A DNA stretch of 16,760 nucleotides from a bacterium (GTDB lineage: Bacteria > Sumerlaeota > Sumerlaeia > UBA8349). Shown here piece after piece: positions 7,080 through 15,768 of the stretch. The stretch covers positions 1 to 16,760 of the forward strand of contig JABMPG010000484.1 in assembly GCA_013203855.1 (NCBI GenBank), read 5' to 3'. A program made the translations under genes and the position numbers. Numbering within the stretch: position 1 is the stretch's first letter; every line of letters begins with the position of its first letter. Under the pieces are notes generated by a model that saw only the letters and a list, made by a program, of their open reading frames with translations, did not search any database and was not told where the DNA came from.

Positions 7080-7096
7080 CCGGCGAGGGCTGCCGG
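7080..7096 (-). terminator. Weak terminator-like hairpin after the kinase gene
   Basis: On the minus strand CCGGC and GCCGG pair across a seven-base loop, about ten bases past the kinase stop, and a pyrimidine-rich tract with short T runs follows. The five-pair stem and the broken T-run make this a weak candidate. Confidence 0.25.
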
Positions 7097-7105
7097 CCCC
7101 GCACT

Positions 7106-10100
7106 TCATGCCCCGGCTCCCTTGGCGGGTTTGGGGGACGGAGCGGTGAAGACGGAATTCTCGCCGATTTTCTGAAGGGCGTCGAGAATCTCCTGGAAAG
7201 AGGAATAGCGCCGGGCGGGGTCCTTCTCCAGGCATTTGATGATGATGGCGCCGAGGTCGCCGTGAACATTCTGAAGGGGCTCGGGGCGGGTGTGCAGGTG
7301 ATGATAGGCCAGATCCCCGTCCTTGAAGGGAGGCGATCCGGCGGCCATTTCGTAGAGCAGGACACCGTACGAATAGATGTCGGCCCGATGATCGCACTCG
7401 CGGCCAATAACCTGTTCGGGGCTCATGTAAAGGGGGGTTCCGACGAGGGCGCCGGTCATGGTGTGTCCCGCGTGGTCGGCTATTTTTGCGATGCCGAAAT
7501 CGGTGATCTTGACCACGCCTTCTTCGAGGGGGCACTCGCCTTTACGGGTGATCATGATGTTGGCCGGTTTCAGGTCTCGATGCACCACGCCCAGGCTGTG
7601 GGCATAGGCCATTCCGCCAGCGATCTTGCGGGCCACGTGGAGAAAGAGGGCGGGGGTGACGGTCATGTTCTTGGACTGGATGATCTTCTTCAGGGTCAGC
7701 CCGTCGATATACTCCATGGAGATATACTTGCGGCCCTGCTCTTCGCCGATATCGTGAATGCGGACGATGTTCTCGTGGGTCAGGTGACGGGCCGAGCGGG
7801 CCTCAAGGCGGAAGCGGCGGAGGGCCTCTTCATTGCCGAGGAAGTTCTCGGGGAGAATCTTGAGGGCGACGATCTCCTCGAGTTCATTGTCAAAGGCGCG
7901 GAAGACCGTGGCCATGGCGCCGCGGCCCACCTCGTCGCGCAGATCATAACGAAGGGACGTCTTCTTCCGTTCCTCCGGGCGACTCTTGGACAGATTCAGA
8001 GTGGCTCCGCTGAGGGCTGCGTCGGAGGACTGGGTGATGTTGTGGAGGCGATCACTGATGTCTTCGTAATTGGCGTCGGTCGCATAGACCCTCTGATAGG
8101 CCATGCGCGCCGCCATCATGTTTCCCTGAGTCTCGAACTCCCGCCCAATTCGGTACAGCATGGGTAGTGAGGATCGCTCGATGCTCAGGTGCTGGAATTC
8201 CTGCAGGGCGAGCTCGTACATGTTCTTGTGGTAAAAGCACTCCGCGAGTAGCCGGGTGGACTGTTTTTCGTAGCCGGTTTCGAGGCGGGTCTTCTGAAAA
8301 CAAGGGACGGCCTTGTCGTACTCGCCCAGGCGCATGGCGAGCTGTCCCATGTCGAAACGTAGAGCGACATTTTCCGTCTGCCTCAGGATCATGGTCTCAT
8401 AGACCTCGAGCAGGAGACGCTGGGCGGGGCGGTAATCGGACTGGATCTTGAGTGCGTCCTCGAGGAGGGCGCGGGCCTGGCTGTTGACATCCTGGCGATG
8501 CAGAATCCGTGCGCGCTCGCACAGGGCGATCACGTTGCGCGGCTCACTTTGCAGGACCCGCTCGTACAGGGCCAGAACCCGCGGCTTCTCCTTGGGGTTC
8601 AGGGCGCAGATTGTCTCGGTCTCCTCCGGCAGGTCTTCATATCGACGGAGGGTCAGAAGAGCATGAGCCCGCAACCACCGCGCCGGGATACTGTCGGCGC
8701 CCGGGGAGCGGCGGATGAAGGACTGAATCTGATTCAGCACCAGATCCTGGAATTCTCCCCCGGTTTTGAGAGTCAGCAGGAGATAGTGTTCCGCCTCGCT
8801 CCATTGACCGCCTTCGGTCGCCTCGACACCGCTGGCGAAGCACAGATAGGGGTCGTTCGGGGCGAGTTCCCGGGCGCGATGGATCACCTCGTACATCTCG
8901 GGCGTGTGGTTGTCCATACGGGCATAGGTCTGGCCCAGGCCCACCAGAGCCTCGGGGTCGTCCGGGCTCCCCTCAAGCAATGACTCGTAATGGCGAACGG
9001 CCCTGTGAAAGTCTTGCAGGTTGGAATGGGCGATGGCGAGGAGCCTTTGAGTCTCGGTCGCCCACTCGTTCCGGTTTTCAATACTCTCAGCCAGGGATTC
9101 GACGCTTTTCTGAACGCCCGCGAGCACTTCGGCCATGGCGGAATAGCGGCCCAGGCCTTCGAGAATGCGGGCTAGGTGCAGGCCATAGCACACGCGGTCC
9201 ACCGGCTCGTCGGCCCGCGCGCACAGTCGCTCGAAGACCTGAAGATGCTCGGCCTGGTAGAGGCGCTGCCGGATCAGGATCTGGCCGAGGAGTTCATCCA
9301 GGCCTGTCATCTCGGGCTCCAGAATCGACGCGCTCAACAGGACTTCGGGGATGGGATTCCCCTCCTCGGGCTGGGACAGGTATGCTTTGGCCAAGGCGAG
9401 AATCTGCTGATCGGTGAGTTCGCGCTCCAGCCTCAACGCCTCCAGAGCGTGGCGTGTGACGAGACTTTGGCGCCATCGCATTCCGGCCTGGGCCGCCAGC
9501 GCCAGGAACTCTGGATCGCCGGCGCTGCTGCGGATCGCCCGCAGAATACGCTCGCCGGCCGTCTCGATCGGCGCTCCCGCCGTGTCGAGCAGTTCCTGAA
9601 GAGACGGGGGATAGTCCTGGAGTTCAGGCTCATTCAAGAGGAAGCGGGCTACGACTTGCAGGAGCTGGGTATCGCCGGGATAACGCTCCGAGGCTCGGAA
9701 ATAGACATCCCGCGCTTCGTCACTGACGTCCCTCTCCCGCCAGGCGCACCAGGCCAGGACTTGAAGGCCCACAGCGTTTTCCGGCTCAATCTCAAGGGTC
9801 TTGCGGGCCGTTTCGCGGGCCTTGTCGAACTGGCCTTCGCGATACCAGGCCGCAGCCAGTTCCTGCCGGGCGAGGGAGGAATGGGGATTGGCTTCGGCCA
9901 GTTGCTCAAAGGTCTGCCGGGCCTTTGGGGTCTGCTGGAGGCGGGCCTTGATGTAGGACTTGGCCAAGGCTTCCAGCAGCCACGTCGCTTCCGGATGCCG
10001 ATGGCTGGCGGTCTCGAAGACGGGCAGGTGCCGGGGTATCAGGAGGTCCAGCTTCGCGTACACCCTCGCCAGCGAATCGTAGAGCAGGGGATCTCGGTTT

Positions 10101-12154
10101 CCGCCTTGGTAGGCGCTTTCGAGATAGCCGCGCGCCTCCGCCAGTTCGCCTTCGGCCAGGGCCATGCGCCCCAGGGCCAGATCGAAGGATGCCGGCTCAT
10201 CGGAGATGGCCTTGGCCTTCTGGTAGACGGTCTGGGCCTCACGGTCCAGGTTGTCTGCTTCCATGTAGACCCAGGCAAGCGCGATCGTGATGTTCTCGTT
10301 TTCGGGCCGCAGGCGATGGCCCCGTTCGAGAACGGGCTTCAGACCGTCGGCGCACAGGCCGTGCTCGCGAAGCAGGGCGCCCATGTGTTCGATCACTCGC
10401 AGCGGCCCGCGCCGCTGCCGGAAAAAACGCTCGAAAACCGCAACGATCCGGTCCGCCTGTCCCAAGTCGGCCAGATCGCGAGTCTTCTTCAGGATGGAAC
10501 GGATGGCCATGGTCCGGGCGAAAAGATACAATAGGGCGGCCAGAATCAGCACGCTTGCACCGGCCGCATAGAGCAGGTGCGCCCGATTCGCCAGCCGGAA
10601 CGCGCGGCTGTGAATGTCTGCCGCCTCCCGGTGATTGGCGCTTACCGAGAGAATCTTTTCGGTGGCTTCGGTGGCCTTTTCGTAATCACCCTCTTCCAGC
10701 GATGTCCGGGCGGTCGCCAGTAGATTGGCCAGAATGGCGTGGTAGGCTTCTCCTCGTTTCTTGTAGTGCTCGTCCAGCCAGACGGAACGGCCACCGTTGC
10801 GAAGTTTGCTCCCGGCCGAGGCTGGCCAGGCAAGGGAGTAGGGGCCGATTTTCAGGTTCGTCTTCAGCAGGGCGACACCCCGGCGTTTCTGGACCAGGAT
10901 GCACGCCTTGCCATCTCCGTTGACGCTCAGAACCAGGGGCGTGCTGGAGGACAATGGCTCTCCCAGGGAGATACGGTCCAGCAGCATGTTTCCCCCGTCG
11001 GCTCCGGCCAGAGGATCGAGAAGATGCAGGAGACCGGCGTCATCGGCCAAAATCAAGATTGATCGTTCCTCGCCATCCAGTGTGCCCTGGATGAGGGCGG
11101 GGGGGGTGATGAATTGGCGAACGATGGAATAGACGCCGCCATCCGGAATGCGCCGCGACGCGCCGTCCACGACGACAACGCCCGAAGTGCTGGTCAGGAT
11201 GAAATCCGCCGTCCCGTCTGCATTCAGATCGGCCACGATGGGGAGAAAGCCGCGAGGGGGACAGTTGGTGCGGATGTAGCCATCGTGGCGAGGGTCGAAG
11301 ACCGCCGGCGCGTGAGAGAAGTCCATGGCATAGAACCGGATGTTGCCGAGGTGATCGCAGACGACAATCTCCTGGACCGATCCTTCGGTGGATTCAACCA
11401 GAGCCACGACGGATTTCGAATCGAACCGGGTCGGGTTGACGGACGGGGAACGCGTGGGGTGGGCCAAGTCGAGAAAGATCACCTGGCCGGCGGTGGATAT
11501 GAACACGGCGCCGGGAAGCTCTTTGCCCTCGGGTCGCGCAAAGAGCCCGACAGCCGGGGTCGCGGTGGGGTGCTCGCCCAGCCTGGAAATGCTCAGCCCC
11601 GCCCATGCGTCCAAGGACATGTCCCGGGGCCGGATGTCGAAATTCACGAGTTCGTGCTGATCGGTTACGGCCAGCATCCGATCGGTCAGATCCATCCTGG
11701 GCGCGGGGAGAATCATAGGCACCAAGGCGAACCGTGTTGAACCGTTCGCCGACAGGGCCGTATCGGCTCTCGGGTCGCCGGATCCGGCGTTGAGCACCGG
11801 AATTCGGCCGTCTTGATGCAGAAACACCACTTCCGGGGGCCAGAGCGCCAGAAACTGACCATAGATAGGCCCGAGGAGCGGTCCCCCTTCGAGTTGGCGC
11901 GACCAGATCTTGCGACCGGTGGCGGCGTCGACCATGACCACGTTGCCGAGCTGGTCGGACAGGAGGACCTCCAGGCGGCCGTCCAGGTTAAAATCGCGCG
12001 CCAGCGCCTCGTTCGCGTTCCCGAGATCGTAGCCGTCGTTCTTCCATTGTATGAAATCCTGTGGCAAAGGCGACTGGGCTGGACACACGGCCGTTAAGCC
12101 CGCCCAGAAAAGAAGCCGGACGCCCAGGAGAGAGATGTAAAGGTATCGTGTCAT
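7106..12154 (-). CDS. Giant membrane Ser/Thr protein kinase with beta-propeller, TPR arm and C-terminal kinase, 1682 aa
   Basis: Order of parts: signal peptide or anchor (1-27); an extracytoplasmic region (30-460) with FG-GAP/VCBS-like propeller blades carrying calcium-type loops such as DFNLDG (54-59), DLNADG (309-314) and VNGDG (411-415); a first helical pair (465-520); a membrane helix (about 526-546); many TPR-like helical repeats (560-1370); a linker; and a Hanks-type kinase (about 1402-1665). The kinase looks active: glycine loop VGRGAMATVF (1409-1418), Lys1432 in VALK, Glu1451, HRDLKPAN (1525-1532), DFG (1552-1554), GTPLYMSPE (1572-1580). It should phosphorylate Ser/Thr on cytoplasmic partners, perhaps held by the TPRs, in response to an outside signal. 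The usual PknB order (kinase first, sensor last) is reversed. The ribosome site is weak; it begins 46 bases after a small membrane-protein gene, so coupling is likely. Confidence 0.88.
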   Translation of the reverse strand: MTRYLYISLLGVRLLFWAGLTAVCPAQSPLPQDFIQWKNDGYDLGNANEALARDFNLDGRLEVLLSDQLGNVVMVDAATGRKIWSRQLEGGPLLGPIYGQFLALWPPEVVFLHQDGRIPVLNAGSGDPRADTALSANGSTRFALVPMILPAPRMDLTDRMLAVTDQHELVNFDIRPRDMSLDAWAGLSISRLGEHPTATPAVGLFARPEGKELPGAVFISTAGQVIFLDLAHPTRSPSVNPTRFDSKSVVALVESTEGSVQEIVVCDHLGNIRFYAMDFSHAPAVFDPRHDGYIRTNCPPRGFLPIVADLNADGTADFILTSTSGVVVVDGASRRIPDGGVYSIVRQFITPPALIQGTLDGEERSILILADDAGLLHLLDPLAGADGGNMLLDRISLGEPLSSSTPLVLSVNGDGKACILVQKRRGVALLKTNLKIGPYSLAWPASAGSKLRNGGRSVWLDEHYKKRGEAYHAILANLLATARTSLEEGDYEKATEATEKILSVSANHREAADIHSRAFRLANRAHLLYAAGASVLILAALLYLFARTMAIRSILKKTRDLADLGQADRIVAVFERFFRQRRGPLRVIEHMGALLREHGLCADGLKPVLERGHRLRPENENITIALAWVYMEADNLDREAQTVYQKAKAISDEPASFDLALGRMALAEGELAEARGYLESAYQGGNRDPLLYDSLARVYAKLDLLIPRHLPVFETASHRHPEATWLLEALAKSYIKARLQQTPKARQTFEQLAEANPHSSLARQELAAAWYREGQFDKARETARKTLEIEPENAVGLQVLAWCAWRERDVSDEARDVYFRASERYPGDTQLLQVVARFLLNEPELQDYPPSLQELLDTAGAPIETAGERILRAIRSSAGDPEFLALAAQAGMRWRQSLVTRHALEALRLERELTDQQILALAKAYLSQPEEGNPIPEVLLSASILEPEMTGLDELLGQILIRQRLYQAEHLQVFERLCARADEPVDRVCYGLHLARILEGLGRYSAMAEVLAGVQKSVESLAESIENRNEWATETQRLLAIAHSNLQDFHRAVRHYESLLEGSPDDPEALVGLGQTYARMDNHTPEMYEVIHRARELAPNDPYLCFASGVEATEGGQWSEAEHYLLLTLKTGGEFQDLVLNQIQSFIRRSPGADSIPARWLRAHALLTLRRYEDLPEETETICALNPKEKPRVLALYERVLQSEPRNVIALCERARILHRQDVNSQARALLEDALKIQSDYRPAQRLLLEVYETMILRQTENVALRFDMGQLAMRLGEYDKAVPCFQKTRLETGYEKQSTRLLAECFYHKNMYELALQEFQHLSIERSSLPMLYRIGREFETQGNMMAARMAYQRVYATDANYEDISDRLHNITQSSDAALSGATLNLSKSRPEERKKTSLRYDLRDEVGRGAMATVFRAFDNELEEIVALKILPENFLGNEEALRRFRLEARSARHLTHENIVRIHDIGEEQGRKYISMEYIDGLTLKKIIQSKNMTVTPALFLHVARKIAGGMAYAHSLGVVHRDLKPANIMITRKGECPLEEGVVKITDFGIAKIADHAGHTMTGALVGTPLYMSPEQVIGRECDHRADIYSYGVLLYEMAAGSPPFKDGDLAYHHLHTRPEPLQNVHGDLGAIIIKCLEKDPARRYSSFQEILDALQKIGENSVFTAPSPKPAKGAGA

Positions 12155-12200
12155 CGGCCAGCCCCGGGATGGCGGAATCTTCCGTGCGGGAATATCGCTG

Positions 12201-12794
12201 TCAAAGTAATGAACTACGACCTTTTGAAGGAGAAGCCCCCGCTTCTACCCGGACAGGATCAGGCCTCTGGCTCCCGCTCCACCCGTTCCTCCCCAGGTTG
12301 TTCTTCTTCAACAACGGACGGTGGATATCGAATGGCCCCATCTCGTTCTCTTCAAGATACTCCTCGTCGAGAACGTCCTCCTCCTCTTCCTCGCGCGTCA
12401 CACGCTTGTAGATCATGTACAGGATAACGATGATCGCCAGCACTAGCAGGAGTTTGACCGGCAGGGGCCATCCCGCGGGTTTCTCGGCCTTGGCGGGGGC
12501 GGCCGGGGCCTGCCCCGTCAGCTCCAGGTTATCCGAAAGAACGCGGGCGCGCTCGGCGAGATGGTCCAAGCGGTCCTGCATCTCATCAAGCGTTTCCTTC
12601 ATCTGCATCTGGTCGGCCCGGATCCGCTGCATTACCAGGCTGGCCTGCTCCATCTCCAGTCCCAGGCTCTTCACCTCACGCGCGGTTTGCCGGTTTCCGT
12701 GTTCCTTCTGAGCCTGAACATCCGATTCCCGGCAGTTCGTGACGCCCAGAGCCAGAATCGCGGCCCATGTAAGCAATATCAGATAACGGAACAT
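12201..12794 (-). CDS. Membrane coiled-coil hypothetical protein, 197 aa, upstream partner of the kinase
   Basis: No family recognised. An N-terminal hydrophobic segment (residues 4-19) ends in VTNC; Cys21 could be lipidated, but Asn before it departs from the lipobox. A helical, Met/Gln/Glu-rich region (35-92) has coiled-coil heptads, followed by an Ala/Pro linker (94-108), a second membrane helix (111-129), a strongly acidic run (135-152) and a basic tail. The likely topology is a coiled coil outside the cytoplasm with an acidic cytoplasmic tail. GGGAGGGAGAGGG directly precedes the ATG. It lies 46 bases before the kinase gene, under the best promoter in the window. A role as a sensor, scaffold or substrate of the kinase is inference from position. 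Confidence 0.78.
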   Translation of the reverse strand: MFRYLILLTWAAILALGVTNCRESDVQAQKEHGNRQTAREVKSLGLEMEQASLVMQRIRADQMQMKETLDEMQDRLDHLAERARVLSDNLELTGQAPAAPAKAEKPAGWPLPVKLLLVLAIIVILYMIYKRVTREEEEEDVLDEEYLEENEMGPFDIHRPLLKKNNLGRNGWSGSQRPDPVRVEAGASPSKGRSSLL

Positions 12795-13103
12795 ACCCTC
12801 TCCCTCCCTCGTGAGAGAATGCCTTCCGGCTCACCTTCCGCCGCTTGCGGCAACTCGACATCCGCGGCTGGCAGACTCGCCTTTCCCTGCCCAAACAGTC
12901 TAATTCCCGCCCCTTGCTCTGTCAACGCTTTCATATTCGAACCGGAAGCGGCGGAAGCATCGCATTCCCTGCTACCCAAAGGGGTGTCTTTGCCCGTCGA
13001 CCGGGGGGCGTCGGTCCCACACTTTGAGAGGAAACGGCCACCGGACAGCCCCCTATTGAAGGGGCGTGCGAAAGGTATCATTCCAGCACACAGCCGCCCC
13101 TCC
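12795..13103. other. Intergenic region between HtrA-type gene and kinase unit
   Basis: These 309 bases hold the promoter at 12897-12925, the ribosome site of the coiled-coil gene and, close after the HtrA-type stop, an inverted repeat GCCCC-TATTGAA-GGGGC near 13049-13065. No T-run follows that stem on the minus strand, so it is at best a weak transcript end. I see no gene in the region: the open frames across it have no ribosome site and no protein-like composition. Confidence 0.5.
12897..12925 (-). promoter_or_regulatory. Sigma70-type promoter of the coiled-coil protein/kinase unit
   Basis: Minus-strand TTGACA (12925-12920) is a perfect -35, followed after exactly 17 bases by TAGACT (12902-12897), four of six matches to the -10. 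The start point near 12890 gives a leader of about 96 bases, which holds a small GCCG/CGGC stem before the ribosome site. It is the best-formed promoter seen in this window. Confidence 0.55.
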
Positions 13104-14348
13104 TCACTGACTCCGTGCCTGCACTACGTAACGCACGCGCTCTGTCTTCTTGTTCCGCATCAGTTCCAATTCGAGCCGCTCCCCGGCGGAAGCTCCCGCG
13201 AAGTGAATCAGGAACTCGCGACGGTTCACCACGTCGTGCCGGTTGATGCGCAGGATCACGTCGCCGGGTTCGATCCCAGCCACGTCCGCCGGTCCGCCCG
13301 ACTCGACCCGATAGACGAGCACTCCCTGGGGCGATGCCAGATCGAGTTCGCGCTGGAGATAGGCCGTGACGTTGATCACCTCGAAATCGATTCGGGTGGG
13401 GCGGAGCATGCCGTACTGGCGAATTTCTTCGAGCATCCGCTTGGCCTTGTTGACGGGAATGGCGAAGCCGATCCCGACCGAGCCGCCGGACTGGCTGAAA
13501 ATGAAGGTGTTCACTCCGATCACCTCGCCCAAGGCGTTTACGAGCGCCCCGCCGCTATTGCCCGGATTGATTGCCGCGTCGGTCTGGATCATTCCCTCGT
13601 ACAGATGAGGGGATTCCCCCGTAGTACGAAAAAATCGGTTGCGTGCGCTAACCACGCCCGCCGTGATGGTCGGGCAGGGATCGCCGAGCGCAATCCCATA
13701 CGGATTGCCGATCGCCAGGACCCACTCGCCCGGCCGCACGTCATCCGAATCGCCCAACGGAGCCGGCGTCGTGCTTTCCGGATCGATCCGTAGCACCGCC
13801 AGATCGCCAATGGCATCATAGTCGATCAGTTCCGCTTCCCGCTCGGTCCCGCAGGCCAGGGTTACGAAGATGCGCTCCGCTCCCCGGATAACGTGATAGT
13901 TGGTCACCACGTGGCCTTCGTCATCCGCCACAATGCCCGAGCCCAGGTAGGGCGTTTTCTCGCGGTATTTCTCGTAGGAAGGAAAGGGCTCGAAGAAGAA
14001 GGGGAACATGTTTTCGTTCCCGAAGGGGCCACGGCGGACGTAGGCGGTTCGCTCCGCGCCGATGCTCACAATTCCCGGACCTGCAACCTTGGCCGCCCGC
14101 ACCAAGGCCGTCTCCCGCGTGCCATGCAGATCCTCCGTGATCTCGCTGATGTCCATCTGCTTCGGATTTGCCTCGTCCTGAGCCCTCGCATTCGGGGCCG
14201 CCAGGATGAGTGCTATGGCGAGGAGGATTGTGAGGCGAGAGGCTGGGATCTGGTTTCCGGCGGTTTGGGTGGGGGGCGCACAGCCCGGGGCACCTGTGCC
14301 ACAAAAAGATATCTCAGAAGATCGTCTTACGTCGCTATGGAAGCTCAT
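13104..14348 (-). CDS. htrA: HtrA/DegP-family periplasmic serine protease with one PDZ domain, 414 aa
   Basis: Degrades or refolds damaged envelope proteins. The trypsin-like domain shows all three catalytic residues: His152 in TNYHV, Asp182 in IGDLAVL and Ser265 in GNSGGAL. A Phe-rich loop follows the first strand (MFPFFFEPFP, 114-123), as in HtrA-family regulatory loops. One PDZ domain spans about 325-410, with GIEPGDVILRINR (358-370). A hydrophobic helix at 40-51 ends in ANARAQ-like residues near 56, a plausible signal peptide, but it is preceded by an unusually long 38-residue polar stretch. The start at 14348 is set by AAGGAG six bases upstream; a longer reading from 14378 lacks a ribosome site, and further extension runs into the GT4 gene. 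It begins 56 bases after the GT4 stop and may be co-transcribed with it. Confidence 0.9.
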   Translation of the reverse strand: MSFHSDVRRSSEISFCGTGAPGCAPPTQTAGNQIPASRLTILLAIALILAAPNARAQDEANPKQMDISEITEDLHGTRETALVRAAKVAGPGIVSIGAERTAYVRRGPFGNENMFPFFFEPFPSYEKYREKTPYLGSGIVADDEGHVVTNYHVIRGAERIFVTLACGTEREAELIDYDAIGDLAVLRIDPESTTPAPLGDSDDVRPGEWVLAIGNPYGIALGDPCPTITAGVVSARNRFFRTTGESPHLYEGMIQTDAAINPGNSGGALVNALGEVIGVNTFIFSQSGGSVGIGFAIPVNKAKRMLEEIRQYGMLRPTRIDFEVINVTAYLQRELDLASPQGVLVYRVESGGPADVAGIEPGDVILRINRHDVVNRREFLIHFAGASAGERLELELMRNKKTERVRYVVQARSQ

Positions 14349-14354
14349 GGCCTG

Positions 14355-14360
14355 CTCCTT
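14355..14360 (-). promoter_or_regulatory. Shine-Dalgarno deciding the HtrA-type start
   Basis: AAGGAG, within GGGAAGGAG, sits six bases before the ATG at 14348. The reading frame is open far upstream, to 15266, so this site is the main reason for the 414-aa start. Confidence 0.75.
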
Positions 14361-14404
14361 CCCATCGATTTCAGTCATTCTATCACGACGCGCCTCATTT
14401 TTTC

Positions 14405-15625
14405 TCACTTCCCCGCTATTCGCCTCAGAAACGGCTCCACGCTGTTGGCCAGAGCGCTCCAATTCAGGGATCCTTCGGCCAGACTTCGCGCGGCGCGGCC
14501 CATGGCCTCCCAACGCTCGGGACGTTCGAGAATCTGCACGATGGCGGAGGTAAAGGCTTCCGGCGTGCATTTGGCCGACAGACCCGCCGACTCCTCTCGG
14601 GCCTCGCCGGGAGGCGGCAGATAATCGGCGATATCGCCGACCGCGTTGGCCACGATGGGCCGACCCGCCGCCAGATAATCGCCGAACTTGTGGGGCCAGC
14701 GCCCACGGTTCGACGTATTGTTCGCCAGGGGCACGAGCAGCACGTCGGCCGCGCAGAGGACCGGATTGAGTCGCGAGAAGGGCATCATGCCGAGATAGTG
14801 GAGGTTCGTCGCCAGGCCCTGTTCCTCTACGAGCGATTCCGTAAAAGGCGGCGCCGCCGTGATCAGGCGGCCTTGCGGAAATCGGTTGAACACGCCCCGC
14901 AGGGCTTGAAGAAAAAAACGCTCGTCGGGGTTGTAATTGGCAACATAGCCCAAGATCGGGCCGGGCCCCTCGATCCCCAGTTCGCGGCGGCACTGGGCCT
15001 TGTCGAGGGGCGACAGATTGTCGATGTTCGCTCCGCCGGGATACCGGAGCAGTTGGTCCCGGGGAACGCCCTCCTTCAAGGCGGCCTTTTCGAGAAATTT
15101 CGAGATGACGGTCACCCCGTCCGCTCGCCGTAGAATCCCCCGCTCCATCCGGGTCTCGATCTTCTCGGCCCAACGCTGGGTTCTCAATCGCCAGTTGTCC
15201 TTCGCGCCCGTGTAGGCGCGGATCTCCTCCCTCAGGGGAAAGATACCGTCCCGGTAAACGTCGCACCAGTCCACCACTACGGGCTTGCGGCGCAGAGCGC
15301 GGGCGAGGGCCGCGGGCAAGTACACATTCGGCGGATGGGCGAAGGCATAGAGCAGGTCGAAGGAGTCGGCAAGAACCCGGCCCAGGCGGTAGAGGACGTC
15401 CAGGGGCCCCCAGCCATCGTCGGGGTTGATGGCCGGATTCCAGCAGGGCGTCTCGGTGATCTCCACGCCGTCCGCCTGGAACCGTGCCGCTCGATACCAG
15501 TGTTCGGGCGAGACGGTGATCAGACGGGCCTCGTGGCCGCGGCGGACCATTTCGCGGGCCATCACCTGGGCGCGGAAATAGGTGCCTTTCCCTTTCAGGT
15601 TGTGGTTCAGGAACAGAATCCGCAT
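14405..15625 (-). CDS. GT4-like glycosyltransferase, 406 aa
   Basis: Predicted GT-B glycosyltransferase for a cell-surface glycan. The N-terminal domain opens with MRILFLNHNLKGKGTYFRA, typical of GT4 acceptor domains. A WCDVYRDG segment and RADGVTVIS close the first half, and LGYVANYNPDERFF starts the donor domain. Near the end NRGRWPHKFGDYLAAGRPIV replaces the usual E-x7-E region: the position of the first Glu is not acidic, though the helix and Gly-Arg-Pro turn are kept. This form marks a GT4-like side branch. A GTG at 15637 would add four residues; the ATG at 15625 is preferred because it aligns with the family start and has GGAAAA before it. The HtrA-type gene follows 56 bases later. Its divergent neighbour is purN. 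Confidence 0.83.
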   Translation of the reverse strand: MRILFLNHNLKGKGTYFRAQVMAREMVRRGHEARLITVSPEHWYRAARFQADGVEITETPCWNPAINPDDGWGPLDVLYRLGRVLADSFDLLYAFAHPPNVYLPAALARALRRKPVVVDWCDVYRDGIFPLREEIRAYTGAKDNWRLRTQRWAEKIETRMERGILRRADGVTVISKFLEKAALKEGVPRDQLLRYPGGANIDNLSPLDKAQCRRELGIEGPGPILGYVANYNPDERFFLQALRGVFNRFPQGRLITAAPPFTESLVEEQGLATNLHYLGMMPFSRLNPVLCAADVLLVPLANNTSNRGRWPHKFGDYLAAGRPIVANAVGDIADYLPPPGEAREESAGLSAKCTPEAFTSAIVQILERPERWEAMGRAARSLAEGSLNWSALANSVEPFLRRIAGK

Positions 15626-15670
15626 ATGGTTTTCCACTCTCGCGGGAGTTGCATTCGGTCGGCGCTCACG

Positions 15671-15724
15671 TTATCTTGAGATCGCCTGGCTCTTATCTTT
15701 CAGTCTCCCAGGCCGCGATGTCAA
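15671..15724. promoter_or_regulatory. Divergent promoter region between the GT4 gene and purN
   Basis: Towards the GT4 gene (minus strand) TTGACA (15724-15719) is perfect, with AAAGAT (15700-15695) 18 bases on as a weak -10. Towards purN (plus strand) TTATCT (15671-15676) and TATCTT (15694-15699) are 17 bases apart. The two -10 candidates share almost the same bases, so the promoters would overlap back to back. The minus-strand -35 is the only strong element. Confidence 0.35.
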
Positions 15725-15768
15725 GGCGAGAGCGCAGGCTGTTCTCGCTTCCGTGGAAAGGGACCGCC

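Noticed and set aside
6948..7535. Upstream extension of the UroD-like frame to 590 codons
   Set aside because: The extension overlaps the kinase-domain coding region, and a strong ribosome site marks the internal ATG at 6947.
9176..10534. Long plus-strand open frame (about 452 codons) inside the kinase gene
   Set aside because: It lies opposite the TPR-coding region, has no ribosome site, and is explained by high-GC codon bias.
14349..15266. Upstream extension of the HtrA-type frame to 720 codons
   Set aside because: It would overlap most of the GT4 gene in another phase; the ATG at 14348 has AAGGAG and fits the protease.
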